Shown here piece by piece: positions 1 to 7,553 of a stretch of 12,289 nucleotides of DNA. Position numbers and translations under genes: made by a program. The stretch spans positions 1-12,289 of the forward strand of contig MERE01000019.1 in the NCBI GenBank assembly GCA_001771975.1, read 5' to 3'. The DNA is from Betaproteobacteria bacterium RIFCSPLOWO2_02_FULL_68_150 (GTDB lineage Bacteria; Pseudomonadota; Gammaproteobacteria; Burkholderiales; SG8-39). Below the pieces are notes generated by a model. The model was not told the origin of the DNA. It saw only the letters and a program-made list of their open reading frames with translations, and did no database searches. How positions within the stretch are numbered: the first letter of the stretch is position 1; every line of letters begins with the position of its first letter.

Positions 1-789
1 GAGCGGCGCCACGGTGGCGGCGGCGCCGACCACGGTGAGCGCATTGTTGATGTTCGAGCCGATGATGTTGCCGAACGCGAGATCCCCCTGCCGCCGGGCC
101 GCCGCCACCAGCGTCGTGACCAATTCGGGCAGCGTCGTGCCCACGGCGACCAGCGTCATTCCGACCACGCCGTCGGAGACGCCCAGCAGGGCCGCGACAC
201 CAAGCGCCCCGTCGATCAGGAGCCGCGCGCCCACCGCGAGCGTGAGCGCGCCGGCGGCCCCGCGCGCGACATCGCCGAGGATGCTCGCGGCGTGCGGCGT
301 CTCGATCGCGCCCGAGAGCGCCGACGCCTTCCGCTCCCTGCGGCCCAGCGTGATGTTCAATGCGAGATACGCCCCCATCGCGCCGAGCAGCAACCCGCCC
401 TCGGCGCGTCCGACCTCCGCGTCCGCGGCAAACGACGCGAGCAGCGCGGTCGCCGCGAACAGCACCGGCAAGTCCCACTTCAGCACGCGCAGGCTGACCT
501 CGATCGGGCGAACGAGCGCCGCGATGCCGAGGATGAGGCCGATGTTGAGCGCGTTGGCGCCGATCACGTTGCCGAGCGAGACGCCCGGATGCCCGCCGAG
601 CGAGGCCGACACCGCGACGAAGAGCTCCGGAAGGCTGGTGCCGACGGCGACGACGGTGAGGCCGATCAACAGCGGCGAGACGCCGAGCCGGCGCGCGATG
701 TCGCTCGCCGCCCCCACCAGCCAGCGCGCACCGAAGAACAGCGCGACCAGGCCGCCGAGACTAGTGGCGCCGATGAGCCAGGCATCCAC
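1..789 (-). CDS. Calcium/sodium antiporter (CaxA/YrbG family), 3' end outside window
   Basis: Inner-membrane Ca2+/Na+ exchanger of the CaCA superfamily, expected to move calcium and sodium in opposite directions. Both alpha repeats that form the ion site are visible: GTSLPEL at residues 50-56, followed by a GNVIGAN segment, and GTTLPEL at residues 217-223, followed by GNIIGSNINN. The visible 263 residues are almost wholly hydrophobic helices with a short polar linker in the middle. E. coli YrbG is about 325 aa, so roughly 60 C-terminal residues probably lie left of base 1. The start is taken as GTG at 789 (protein begins VDAWLIG); it has no strong ribosome site. It lies 39 nt downstream of the DUF155 gene on the same strand and is probably cotranscribed with it. 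The family call is firm; the ion preference is known from the family only. Confidence 0.9.
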   Translation of the reverse strand, partial: MDAWLIGATSLGGLVALFFGARWLVGAASDIARRLGVSPLLIGLTVVAVGTSLPELFVAVSASLGGHPGVSLGNVIGANALNIGLILGIAALVRPIEVSLRVLKWDLPVLFAATALLASFAADAEVGRAEGGLLLGAMGAYLALNITLGRRERKASALSGAIETPHAASILGDVARGAAGALTLAVGARLLIDGALGVAALLGVSDGVVGMTLVAVGTTLPELVTTLVAAARRQGDLAFGNIIGSNINNALTVVGAAATVAPL

Positions 790-828
790 GGCACAAACCG
801 GCGACGAGCAGGACCGTCCCGCGGCACC

Positions 829-1635
829 TCACCCGCGCCACATCCCGTACAGCACGAGCACGATGTCGAATGCGATCAGCGCAACGATGTACCACTCGAC
901 GCGCAGCGCGTGCTTGGCGTTGAGCAGGTCCACCAGGGTGCGCGAGGTGCGCGCCACCAAGCCGAGCTTGCGCTCGAGCGCCGCGAGCCGCTCGCGCAGC
1001 TCGAACTCGCTCTCGAGCAGCGCGTGCAGGCGCTCGAGTTCCGGGCGCTCCCACAGCAGCTCCGGCTTCTCGCCGATCTCCGCGCGACCCACCATGCGGC
1101 TCTCGATCAAGAGCAGCGCGCCGATGCGCTTCAAGTGGTCGCGCGTGCGCCCGCGGATGCGCCCCTCGCGCTCGAGCTGCAATGCGAGCGGCTCGATGCG
1201 GTCGAAGTCCGCCGCCATGCGCGTCTCGTAGTGGCCGAGCAGGACGCTCTTGGACAGCGATTCCGCGACCAATTGCAGGCGCTCGAGGCTCGCCGACTGC
1301 ACCACGAGCGCACCTTCGTGCAGGCCCTCGGGGCGCCCCGCATCGACACGCATTTCGAGTTCTTCGGACTCGGGCGTGCGGTAACGGTGCTCGAGCAACG
1401 GCGCGAGCCGCTCGCGCAGCGCCTTTTCTGCCTCGGGCGCGATGCCGAACAGCACCGCGACGCCGTAGCGGAACAGCACGCCGACGCCGCCGCTGGGAAG
1501 CCGGACCGCGAGCGGCATGCGCGCGAGCGCCTCGGCTTCGGGCCAGTTGCGCAATTCGAGCCGCGCACCGAGCAGGAGGGCTCGCGCGCGCAAGCTCCCT
1601 TGTGGCAACCCCTCGGAAACGTCAGCGGCGGACAT
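829..1635 (-). CDS. DUF155 / RMND1-YagE family membrane-anchored protein
   Basis: A 268-aa protein recognised as DUF155, the family of eukaryotic RMND1 and yeast Rmd1/Mrx10. The eukaryotic members act in mitochondrial translation or anchoring; the bacterial function is unknown. The N-terminal half is a beta-rich domain (about residues 20-110) with a hydrophobic stretch VGVLFRYGVAVLFGI. An alpha-helical part follows, with the typical LQLVAESLSKSVLLGHYE stretch (120-137) and a charged, coiled-coil-prone segment around 195-240. A single C-terminal transmembrane helix spans about 248-264 and is preceded by RVEW, so the protein is probably tail-anchored with its bulk in the cytoplasm. The start is ambiguous: ATG at 1635, or an in-frame TTG at 1644 that would add three residues. 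A TGA lies three codons before the TTG, so no longer start exists. Neither start has a clear Shine-Dalgarno. Divergent from otsA and upstream of the Ca2+/Na+ antiporter. Confidence 0.85.
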   Translation of the reverse strand: MSAADVSEGLPQGSLRARALLLGARLELRNWPEAEALARMPLAVRLPSGGVGVLFRYGVAVLFGIAPEAEKALRERLAPLLEHRYRTPESEELEMRVDAGRPEGLHEGALVVQSASLERLQLVAESLSKSVLLGHYETRMAADFDRIEPLALQLEREGRIRGRTRDHLKRIGALLLIESRMVGRAEIGEKPELLWERPELERLHALLESEFELRERLAALERKLGLVARTSRTLVDLLNAKHALRVEWYIVALIAFDIVLVLYGMWRG

Positions 1636-1697
1636 GGCACGCAACGTCGCTCATGCAAACAATGCTAGCAGGGATTCGCGCCCTGCCGTTGCGTGCC
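1636..1697. repeat. 11-bp perfect inverted repeat with nested 6-bp hairpin in the divergent intergenic region
   Basis: GGCACGCAACG at 1636-1646 is the exact reverse complement of CGTTGCGTGCC at 1687-1697; arm centres are 51 bp apart. Inside it, GCAGGG (1668-1673) and CCCTGC (1681-1686) form a second perfect inverted repeat with a 7-nt loop, ending exactly where the outer right arm begins. The left arm directly abuts the ATG of the DUF155 gene; the right arm ends 10 bp before a possible -10 box for otsA. It could be an operator pair for a regulator acting on both genes, or a leader-RNA structure. The pairing is seen in the sequence; any role is inferred. Confidence 0.6.
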
Positions 1698-1713
1698 GCC
1701 GAAGGACTAGAAT
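1685..1713 (+). promoter_or_regulatory. Possible otsA promoter (weak)
   Basis: TAGAAT at 1708-1713 matches five of six bases of the sigma70 -10 consensus and would place the transcript start about 27 nt before the otsA ATG. The hexamer at 17-nt spacing (1685-1690, GCCGTT) is a poor -35, so any activity would probably need an activator or another sigma factor. The putative -35 overlaps the right arm of the inverted repeat. A T6 run follows at 1717-1722. This is a low-confidence visual match. Confidence 0.25.
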
Positions 1714-1746
1714 GGCTTTTTTCGAACCGGCGGCGCCACTCTTCAC

Positions 1747-4005
1747 ATGATGCGTCTTTCGCTGCGCTTCGTCATACCGCTCGCGCTCGCGCTTGGCGCC
1801 ATCGCCTACGGCGTCGCGCCGCTCGTCGACGACCTGACCCTGAAGTGGTTCGTGCGCGATCTCGACATCCGCGCGAAACTCGTGACCGCGGCCGCGCAGG
1901 AACCCCTCACCGAGCTGCTCACCGCCAAGGAACGCGACGCGGTGCGGCTGCAGCGCGTGCAGGCGTTCTTCGGCCGCCTGCTGCAGGACGAGCGGCTGTT
2001 CGCGCTCGGCTTCTGCGACACGACGGGCAGGCTGGTGTACAAGACGCAGGCGCTGCCGGCGCAAGTCGCCTGCCGCAAGCCGAGCGCGCCCGTCGCCGAC
2101 TTCGGCTACGTGCTCAAGCTGCCCGGCGGGCCGCTGCACGTCGCCGCGAGTCCCGTGGTGCTCGAGGACCAGCATCTCGGCGAGATGCTGATCGTGCACG
2201 ACATGAGCTTCATCGAGCGGCGCAGCGCCGACACCAAGAAGTACATCGTGTACCTGTTCGCGGCGCTCGGCGCGGTGGTCGCGCTGATCACGGTGGTGAT
2301 CGCGGAGATCTCGTTCCGCGGCTGGATGGCCGGCATCAAGGCGCTGATCCGCGGCCAGTCGCTCGCGCTGTCGCCGCAGCCCAAGGCGCGCGAGCTGCGG
2401 CCGATCGCGCGCGATCTCGAGGCGCTGGTGCACGACCTGGACGCCGAGCGCCGCATGCGCGACGAAGCGCAGATCAGCTGGACGCCCGAGGCGCTGCGCG
2501 GCATCCTGCGCGAGGACCTGAAGGGCGACGAGATCCTGATCGTGTCGAACCGCGAGCCCTACCTTCACGTGCGGCGCGACGGGCGCGTCGAGGTGCGGCG
2601 ACCCGCCAGCGGCCTGGTGACCGCGCTCGAGCCGGTGATGCGCGCCTGCTCGGGCACCTGGATCGCACACGGCTCCGGCAACGCCGACCGCGAAGCGGTC
2701 GATGCGCAGGACCACGTCATGGTGCCGCCGGAGAAGCCGGCGTACCGCATCCGCCGCGTCTGGCTCTCGAAAGAGGAGGAAGCGGGCTACTACTATGGAT
2801 TCGCCAACGAGGGATTGTGGCCGCTGTGCCACATCGCCCACACGCGGCCGGTGTTCCGCGCCCCCGACTGGGAGCACTATCGCGAGGTCAACCGGCGCTT
2901 CGCGCGCGCGGTGGAAAGCGAGTCGCGCACCTCGGACCCGATCGTGCTGGTGCAGGATTACCACTTCGCGCTGCTGCCGCGCATGATCCGCGAGCGCATG
3001 CCGCGCGCAACGATCATCGCCTTCTGGCACATTCCCTGGCCCAATCCGGAGGCCTTCGGCGTCTGCCCGTGGCGCGAGGAGATCCTCGAGGGGCTGCTCG
3101 GATCGTCGATCCTTGGGTTTCACACCCAGTACCACTGCAACAACTTCTTCGATACCGTGGACCGCTACCTCGAGGCGCGCGTCGACCGCGAATCGTTCAC
3201 CATCTCGTACGGGGGTGAGCCGACCGAGGTGCACCGCTATCCGATCTCGATCGAATGGCCGCCGGCGCCGCTCGCCGAGCAAAAGCCGGTCGCCGAATGC
3301 CGCGAGCGCATCCGCCGCGAACTCGGGCTCGCCGCCGATGCGCACATCGGCGTCGGCGTCGACCGGCTCGACTACACCAAGGGCATCCTGGAGCGCTTCG
3401 CCGCCATCGAGCGCCTGCTCGAGCTGGAACCGCACTGGATCGGTCGCTTCGCCTTCGTCCAGATCGCGGCGCCGTCGCGCTCGAGCATCGAGGAGTACCA
3501 GAACCTGGACGGGCGCGTGCGCGCCGCCGCGCAGCGCATCAACGAGCGCTACGGCACGCCGGCCTGCCAGCCGATCGCGCTGCGCATCGAGCACCACGAC
3601 GCCGCACAGGTGTATGCCTATTACCGCGCCGCCGACCTGTGCTTCGTCTCGAGCCTGCACGACGGCATGAACCTGGTCGCCAAGGAATTCGTCGCGGCGC
3701 GCGACGATGAGCGCGGTGCGCTGATCCTGTCGCAGTTCACCGGCGCCGCGCGCGAGCTGCCCGATGCCCTGATCGTCAATCCCTACGACACCGAGGAATG
3801 CGCTGCGGCGCTGCGGCTGGCGCTCACCATGCCGCCCGACGAGCAGCGCAGCCGCATGCGCAGCATGCGCAGGCTGGTGCAGGAATTCAACGTCTACCGC
3901 TGGGCGGGCCGCATGCTGCTCGATGCCGCGCGCGTGCGCCAGCGGCGGCGCCTGGCAAGCGGGTCAAAACGCTCGGCCCAGATCGTCGATCTGCGCCGCG
4001 CCTAG
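1747..4005 (+). CDS. otsA: Membrane-anchored trehalose-6-phosphate synthase with N-terminal sensor/HAMP-like module
   Basis: A 752-aa protein with a GT20 trehalose-6-phosphate synthase domain from about residue 262 to 735 (UDP-glucose + glucose-6-phosphate to trehalose-6-phosphate). Counterparts of E. coli OtsA active-site residues are visible: R269 in VSNRE, Y349 and W358 before LWP, D404 in QDYH, H428 in FWHIPWP, R540 and K545 in VDRLDYTKG, and D639 and E647 in HDGMNLVAKE. OtsA of E. coli is only 474 aa. The extra ~260 N-terminal residues hold TM1 (about 8-24), a periplasmic domain (about 28-165) with the sensor-like stretch LFALGFCDTTGRLVYKT, TM2 (167-186), and a charged HAMP-like linker (about 187-245). 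This resembles the input half of a histidine kinase, so the catalytic domain should sit on the cytoplasmic face. The first of two adjacent ATGs was chosen; there is no strong ribosome site. It is the first gene of a four-gene operon. Another GT20 product, such as glucosylglycerol phosphate, cannot be fully excluded, but otsB next door favours trehalose. Confidence 0.93.
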   Translation: MMRLSLRFVIPLALALGAIAYGVAPLVDDLTLKWFVRDLDIRAKLVTAAAQEPLTELLTAKERDAVRLQRVQAFFGRLLQDERLFALGFCDTTGRLVYKTQALPAQVACRKPSAPVADFGYVLKLPGGPLHVAASPVVLEDQHLGEMLIVHDMSFIERRSADTKKYIVYLFAALGAVVALITVVIAEISFRGWMAGIKALIRGQSLALSPQPKARELRPIARDLEALVHDLDAERRMRDEAQISWTPEALRGILREDLKGDEILIVSNREPYLHVRRDGRVEVRRPASGLVTALEPVMRACSGTWIAHGSGNADREAVDAQDHVMVPPEKPAYRIRRVWLSKEEEAGYYYGFANEGLWPLCHIAHTRPVFRAPDWEHYREVNRRFARAVESESRTSDPIVLVQDYHFALLPRMIRERMPRATIIAFWHIPWPNPEAFGVCPWREEILEGLLGSSILGFHTQYHCNNFFDTVDRYLEARVDRESFTISYGGEPTEVHRYPISIEWPPAPLAEQKPVAECRERIRRELGLAADAHIGVGVDRLDYTKGILERFAAIERLLELEPHWIGRFAFVQIAAPSRSSIEEYQNLDGRVRAAAQRINERYGTPACQPIALRIEHHDAAQVYAYYRAADLCFVSSLHDGMNLVAKEFVAARDDERGALILSQFTGAARELPDALIVNPYDTEECAAALRLALTMPPDEQRSRMRSMRRLVQEFNVYRWAGRMLLDAARVRQRRRLASGSKRSAQIVDLRRA

Positions 4006-4013
4006 ACCCGCCG

Positions 4014-4769
4014 ATGCCGCCGTTCGCCGCCGGCTGGGCCCTGTTCCTCGACGTGGACGGCACGCTGCTCGACCACGCGGAACATCCCCAGGCCGTGCAC
4101 GTCGAGGCCGCGCTGCTCAAGATGATCGAGGGACTGCTCGATGCCACCGGCGGCGCGCTGGCGCTGATTACCGGCCGCTCGGTAGAGGACGTCGACCGGC
4201 TGTTCGCCCCGCTCGCCGTGCCGCTCGGCGGGCAGCACGGCACCGAGCGCCGCTCGGCCGACGGGACGCTGCACCGGCACGGACCTGCGCTCGAGCACCT
4301 CGGACGCGCCGCCGCCGAGCTGGTGCGGCTCACTTCGGCGCACGCCGCTCTGGTGCTCGAAAACAAGGGCATGACGCTGGCGCTGCATTATCGGCGCGCG
4401 CCCGAGCTGGGCGTCCTCGCCGAACGCGAAATGCGGCGCGTCGCCGCGGCGCTGGGCGATGAGTTCGAGTTGCAGGCCGGCAAGTTCGTGCTCGAGATCA
4501 AGCCCAGCGGCAAGGACAAGGGCTCGGCGATCGTCGAGTTCATGGCCGAGGCGCCGTTCCTGGGGCGCATTCCGGTGTTCGTTGGCGACGATCTGACCGA
4601 CGAGTACGGTTTCGACGTCGTGAATCGCGCCGGCGGCCACTCCGTCAAGGTCGGGCCGGGCGCATCGCGCGCGCACTGGCGCCTGGGCGATGCCGCCGGC
4701 GTGCGGCGCTGGCTGGGCGAGTACCTGCGGCACTGCGGCGGCGTGCACATCGCCCGGACGGGCGGATGA
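4014..4769 (+). CDS. otsB: Trehalose-6-phosphate phosphatase
   Basis: A 251-aa HAD-superfamily phosphatase that removes phosphate from trehalose-6-phosphate to give trehalose; cytoplasmic, with no signal peptide. HAD motif I is LFLDVDGTLL, with nucleophile D13 and acid/base D15. Motif II is LITGRS. The motif III lysine lies in KPSGKDKG (163-170), and motif IV is GDDLTDE (191-197). GGQHGTE and LEIKP are typical of OtsB, and the length is close to E. coli OtsB (266 aa). The reading frame stays open far upstream inside otsA, but the ATG at 4014 is preferred because it puts the DVDGT motif at the usual distance from the N-terminus and lies 8 nt after the otsA stop. Its stop overlaps the next start as ATGA, so translation is probably coupled. 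Confidence 0.93.
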   Translation: MPPFAAGWALFLDVDGTLLDHAEHPQAVHVEAALLKMIEGLLDATGGALALITGRSVEDVDRLFAPLAVPLGGQHGTERRSADGTLHRHGPALEHLGRAAAELVRLTSAHAALVLENKGMTLALHYRRAPELGVLAEREMRRVAAALGDEFELQAGKFVLEIKPSGKDKGSAIVEFMAEAPFLGRIPVFVGDDLTDEYGFDVVNRAGGHSVKVGPGASRAHWRLGDAAGVRRWLGEYLRHCGGVHIARTGG

Positions 4770-6550
4770 GCTCGCTCGAACTCGGCGCGATCGGCAATTC
4801 GAGCATCGCCGCCCTCGTCGACCCGAAGGGGGAGATCGTCTGGGCCTGCCTGCCGCGCTTCGACAGCGATGCGGTGTTCTGCTCGCTGCTGCGCGCGCGG
4901 GCGAGCGACCAGGATTTCGGTTTCTTCGCCGTGGAACTGGCGGGGTTCGAGCGCAGCGAGCAGGCGTACGTCGCGAACACGCCGGTGCTCGTCACCCGCC
5001 TCTACGACGCGAGCGGCGGCGCGATCGAGATCACCGACCTGGCGCCGCGCTTTCGCCAGTTCGGCCGCCTGTTCTGCCCCAGTCAGCTGGTGCGCATGGT
5101 GCGCCCGCTCGCCGGAAGCCCGCGAGTGCGCGTGCTGCTGCGGCCGGCTGCCGACTACGGCCGCAGCCGGCCGCAGCGCACCTGGGGCTCCAACCATGTG
5201 CGCTACGTCGGCGCCGAGCACGTCGTGCGCGCCACTGCCGACTGCTCGATCACCGCGCTGCTCGAGGAAACGCCGTTCGTGCTGCGCGCCCCGTTCGCGC
5301 TGCTGCTCGGACCCGACGAGACGCTGCAGGGCGCGGTGGCGGAAGTCGCGCGGCGCTTTCTCGAGCAGACGGTCGACTACTGGCAGGACTGGGTGCGCGA
5401 TCTCTCGATTCCGTTCGAATGGCAGGACGAGATCATCCGCGCCGCAATCACGCTCAAGCTTGCGGCGCACGACGACACCGGCGCCGTCGTGGCGGCTTTC
5501 ACGACCTCGATCCCGGAGTCCGCGGCGAGCGGACGCAACTGGGACTATCGCCACTGCTGGCTGCGCGATGCCTACTTCGTGGCCAACGCGCTCAACCGGC
5601 TCAACGCGACGCGCACCATGGAACGCTACCTCGGCTACATCATCAACATCGCCGCGCGCGACGAGGGCGCCCTGCAGCCGGTCTACAGCGTCAGCGGACG
5701 GCCGGAGATCGAGGAGCGCGAGCTCGATTCGCTGCCGGGCTACCGCGGCATGGGACCGGTGCGCGTCGGCAACCAGGCGTACCGCCAGGTGCAGAACGAC
5801 GTCTACGGCTCGGCGGTGCTCGCGGCGACCCACGCCTTCTTCGACCAGCGCCTTTACGCCGTCGGCAACGAGGGCCTGTTCCGGCAACTCGAAGCGCTCG
5901 GCGAGCGCGCAGTGGCGGTGCACGCGCAGCCCGATGCCGGGCTGTGGGAACTGCGCGGCGCGGCGCACGTGCACACGTTTTCGAGCGTGATGTGCTGGGT
6001 CGCCTGCGACCGGCTGGCGAAGATTGCGTCGCGCCTCGGCCTGCAGGAGCGCTCGCGCCACTGGCGCATGCACGCCGACGGCATCCACGCCGTGGTCTGC
6101 GCGCGCGCCTGGCACGCGGGCCGTGGCAGCTTCGCAGCGACTTTCGAGGGCGAGGCGCTCGACGCGAGCCTGCTGCTGCTGGCGGAGCTCGGCTTTCTGC
6201 GCGCCGACGACGCGCGCTTCGCGGGCACCGTCGCGGCAGTCGAGCGCGAGCTCAAGCGCGGCGATTTCGTGTTCCGCTACGCGGCGCCCGACGATTTCGG
6301 CACGCCGGCGAACGCCTTCATCGTCTGCACCTTCTGGTACATCGACGCGCTCGCGGCGCTGGGGCGCCGCGACGAGGCGCGCGCGCTGTTCGAGGCGACG
6401 CTCGCGCGGCGCAACCGCCTGGGGCTCTATTCCGAGCACATCGACCCGGCGAGCGGCGAGCTGTGGGGCAACTTTCCGCAGACCTACAGCATGGTCGGCA
6501 TGATCAACTCCGCCACCCGGCTCAGCATTCCCTGGGACCAGGCGTTCTGA
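4766..6550 (+). CDS. Glycoside hydrolase family 15 enzyme, probable intracellular trehalase/glucoamylase-type
   Basis: A 594-aa GH15 protein. The N-terminal trehalase-like beta domain (about residues 5-190) begins with the typical IGNSSIAALVDPKGEIVW and LPRFDSDAVF segments. The C-terminal (alpha/alpha)6 barrel (about 215-590) contains RNWDYRHCWLRDA (from R257). By family analogy the general acid is E395 in GLWELRG and the general base is E557 in YSEHIDP, just before the conserved GNFPQ. It has no signal peptide, so it should act in the cytoplasm. GH15 includes glucoamylases, glucodextranases and trehalases (the latter known in mycobacteria and archaea). Placement between otsB and glucokinase favours hydrolysis of trehalose to two glucose units, but sequence alone does not settle the substrate. 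The ATG overlaps the otsB stop by 4 nt, and the stop abuts the glk start directly. Confidence 0.9.
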   Translation: MSSLELGAIGNSSIAALVDPKGEIVWACLPRFDSDAVFCSLLRARASDQDFGFFAVELAGFERSEQAYVANTPVLVTRLYDASGGAIEITDLAPRFRQFGRLFCPSQLVRMVRPLAGSPRVRVLLRPAADYGRSRPQRTWGSNHVRYVGAEHVVRATADCSITALLEETPFVLRAPFALLLGPDETLQGAVAEVARRFLEQTVDYWQDWVRDLSIPFEWQDEIIRAAITLKLAAHDDTGAVVAAFTTSIPESAASGRNWDYRHCWLRDAYFVANALNRLNATRTMERYLGYIINIAARDEGALQPVYSVSGRPEIEERELDSLPGYRGMGPVRVGNQAYRQVQNDVYGSAVLAATHAFFDQRLYAVGNEGLFRQLEALGERAVAVHAQPDAGLWELRGAAHVHTFSSVMCWVACDRLAKIASRLGLQERSRHWRMHADGIHAVVCARAWHAGRGSFAATFEGEALDASLLLLAELGFLRADDARFAGTVAAVERELKRGDFVFRYAAPDDFGTPANAFIVCTFWYIDALAALGRRDEARALFEATLARRNRLGLYSEHIDPASGELWGNFPQTYSMVGMINSATRLSIPWDQAF

Positions 6551-7522
6551 GTGCTGCTCGCCGGCGACATCGGCGGCACCAAGGCGCTGCTGGCGCTCGC
6601 CGACGCCGGCGCGGTGCGCTTCGAGCGCCGCTACCGCTGCGGCGACTTCGCCGCGTTCGGGGCGCTGCTCGAGCGTTTCCTCGCCGATGCGGGTCGCGCG
6701 CTGGGCGGGCCGCCGGACATCGAGTGCGCCGGCTTGGGCGTGGCGGGCCCGGTGCAGGGCGCGCACGTCAGGCTGACCAACCTGCCTTGGGAGATCGACG
6801 CGGCAGATCTGGGTATCGCGCGCGTGCACCTGCTCAATGATTTCGAGGCCAATGCGCACGGCCTGGACGCGCTCGGCGAGGACGACCTCGCGACGCTGCA
6901 GCAGGGCGCGCCGCTCGAAGGCGCGCCGCGCCTGTTGATCGGCGCCGGCACGGGGCTGGGAGTCGCCTTCGTCGTCGGTCGCAGCCGCAGCCTGCGCGTC
7001 ATCGCCGGCGAAGGCGGACACGTCGCGTTCGCGCCGGCCGACGACCTGCAGGACGCGCTCTGGCACCACCTGCACCCCGCGCTGGGACGCGTCGAACTCG
7101 AACACGTCGTTTCCGGCGCAGGCCTGGCGCGCATCTATGCCTTCCTGCGCGACAGCGGCCGCTACGCCGAGAGCTCCGCGACGCGCGCAGCGCTGGCTGC
7201 GGGCGATCCTGCGCCCGTCATCGCGCGCGCGGCGCTCGAGTCCGGCGACACACTGGCGCTCGCGGCGCTCGATCTGTTCATCGCCTGCTACGGCGCCGCC
7301 GCCGGCGATCACGCGCTCGCGGTGCTCGCGCGCGGCGGCGTCTACCTGGCGGGCGGCATCGCCCCGAAGATTCTTCCGCGTCTGCGCACGGGCGGCCTCG
7401 TCGCGGCGTTCAATGCCAAGGGCGACTTCGCCGATGCGGCCCGAGCCTGCCCGGTGCAGGTCGTCACCAATGAGCGGCTCGGCCTGCTGGGGGCCGTGGC
7501 TGCGGCGGGCCGCTTGACGTAA
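6551..7522 (+). CDS. glk: Glucokinase (Glk family)
   Basis: A 323-aa cytoplasmic kinase that phosphorylates glucose with ATP to glucose-6-phosphate. It belongs to the bacterial Glk family, close in length to E. coli Glk (321 aa). The phosphate-binding DIGGTK lies at 6-11. The catalytic aspartate is D97 in NDFEANAHGL; GAGTGLG follows, and GEGGHVAF (153-160) carries the glucose-binding E154 and H157. The adenosine-side LAGGIAPKILP and a Glk-type C-terminus (ERLGLLGAV) are present. It starts with GTG immediately after the GH15 TGA with no intervening base and no clear Shine-Dalgarno, implying re-initiation by ribosomes finishing the upstream gene. In context it would recycle glucose released by the GH15 enzyme into the OtsA acceptor substrate. 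Confidence 0.93.
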   Translation: MLLAGDIGGTKALLALADAGAVRFERRYRCGDFAAFGALLERFLADAGRALGGPPDIECAGLGVAGPVQGAHVRLTNLPWEIDAADLGIARVHLLNDFEANAHGLDALGEDDLATLQQGAPLEGAPRLLIGAGTGLGVAFVVGRSRSLRVIAGEGGHVAFAPADDLQDALWHHLHPALGRVELEHVVSGAGLARIYAFLRDSGRYAESSATRAALAAGDPAPVIARAALESGDTLALAALDLFIACYGAAAGDHALAVLARGGVYLAGGIAPKILPRLRTGGLVAAFNAKGDFADAARACPVQVVTNERLGLLGAVAAAGRLT

Positions 7523-7536
7523 TCCAATGACGCAAC

Positions 7537-7553
7537 TGCCGGCGCAGCCGGCA
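7537..7553. repeat. 7-bp inverted repeat (hairpin) after glk
   Basis: TGCCGGC GCA GCCGGCA is a perfect 7-bp stem with a 3-nt loop, 14 nt after the glk stop. No T-run follows, so it is not a standard intrinsic terminator; it may be a pause, a processing or 3'-end-protection stem, or a weak attenuator between glk and the LapA-domain gene. A further six complementary bases (GACGCA at 7529-7534 and TGCGTC at 7583-7588) could enclose it in a larger fold. The rest of the 85-nt gap (7523-7607) shows only the ribosome site of the next gene. Confidence 0.45.

Noticed and set aside
1717..1722. T6 run upstream of otsA as an intrinsic terminator
   Set aside because: No plus-strand gene ends upstream and the nearest stem (1668-1686) is 30 bases away, too far for a terminator.
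14..3218. Long plus-strand frames over the antiporter and DUF155 genes and the start of otsA (14-1231, 292-1668, 1182-3218)
   Set aside because: Composition is Arg/Ala/Ser-rich and shadow-like; the minus-strand antiporter and DUF155 frames and the otsA frame carry family motifs.
1651..3660. A 669-codon minus-strand frame opposite otsA
   Set aside because: Low-complexity Arg/Ala/Asp/His composition, no domain, fully covered by otsA with intact catalytic residues on the other strand.
3798..4013. N-terminal extension of otsB into otsA
   Set aside because: The frame is open but the extra 72 residues are an Arg/Ala-rich shadow of otsA; the ATG at 4014 fits HAD motif placement and operon spacing.
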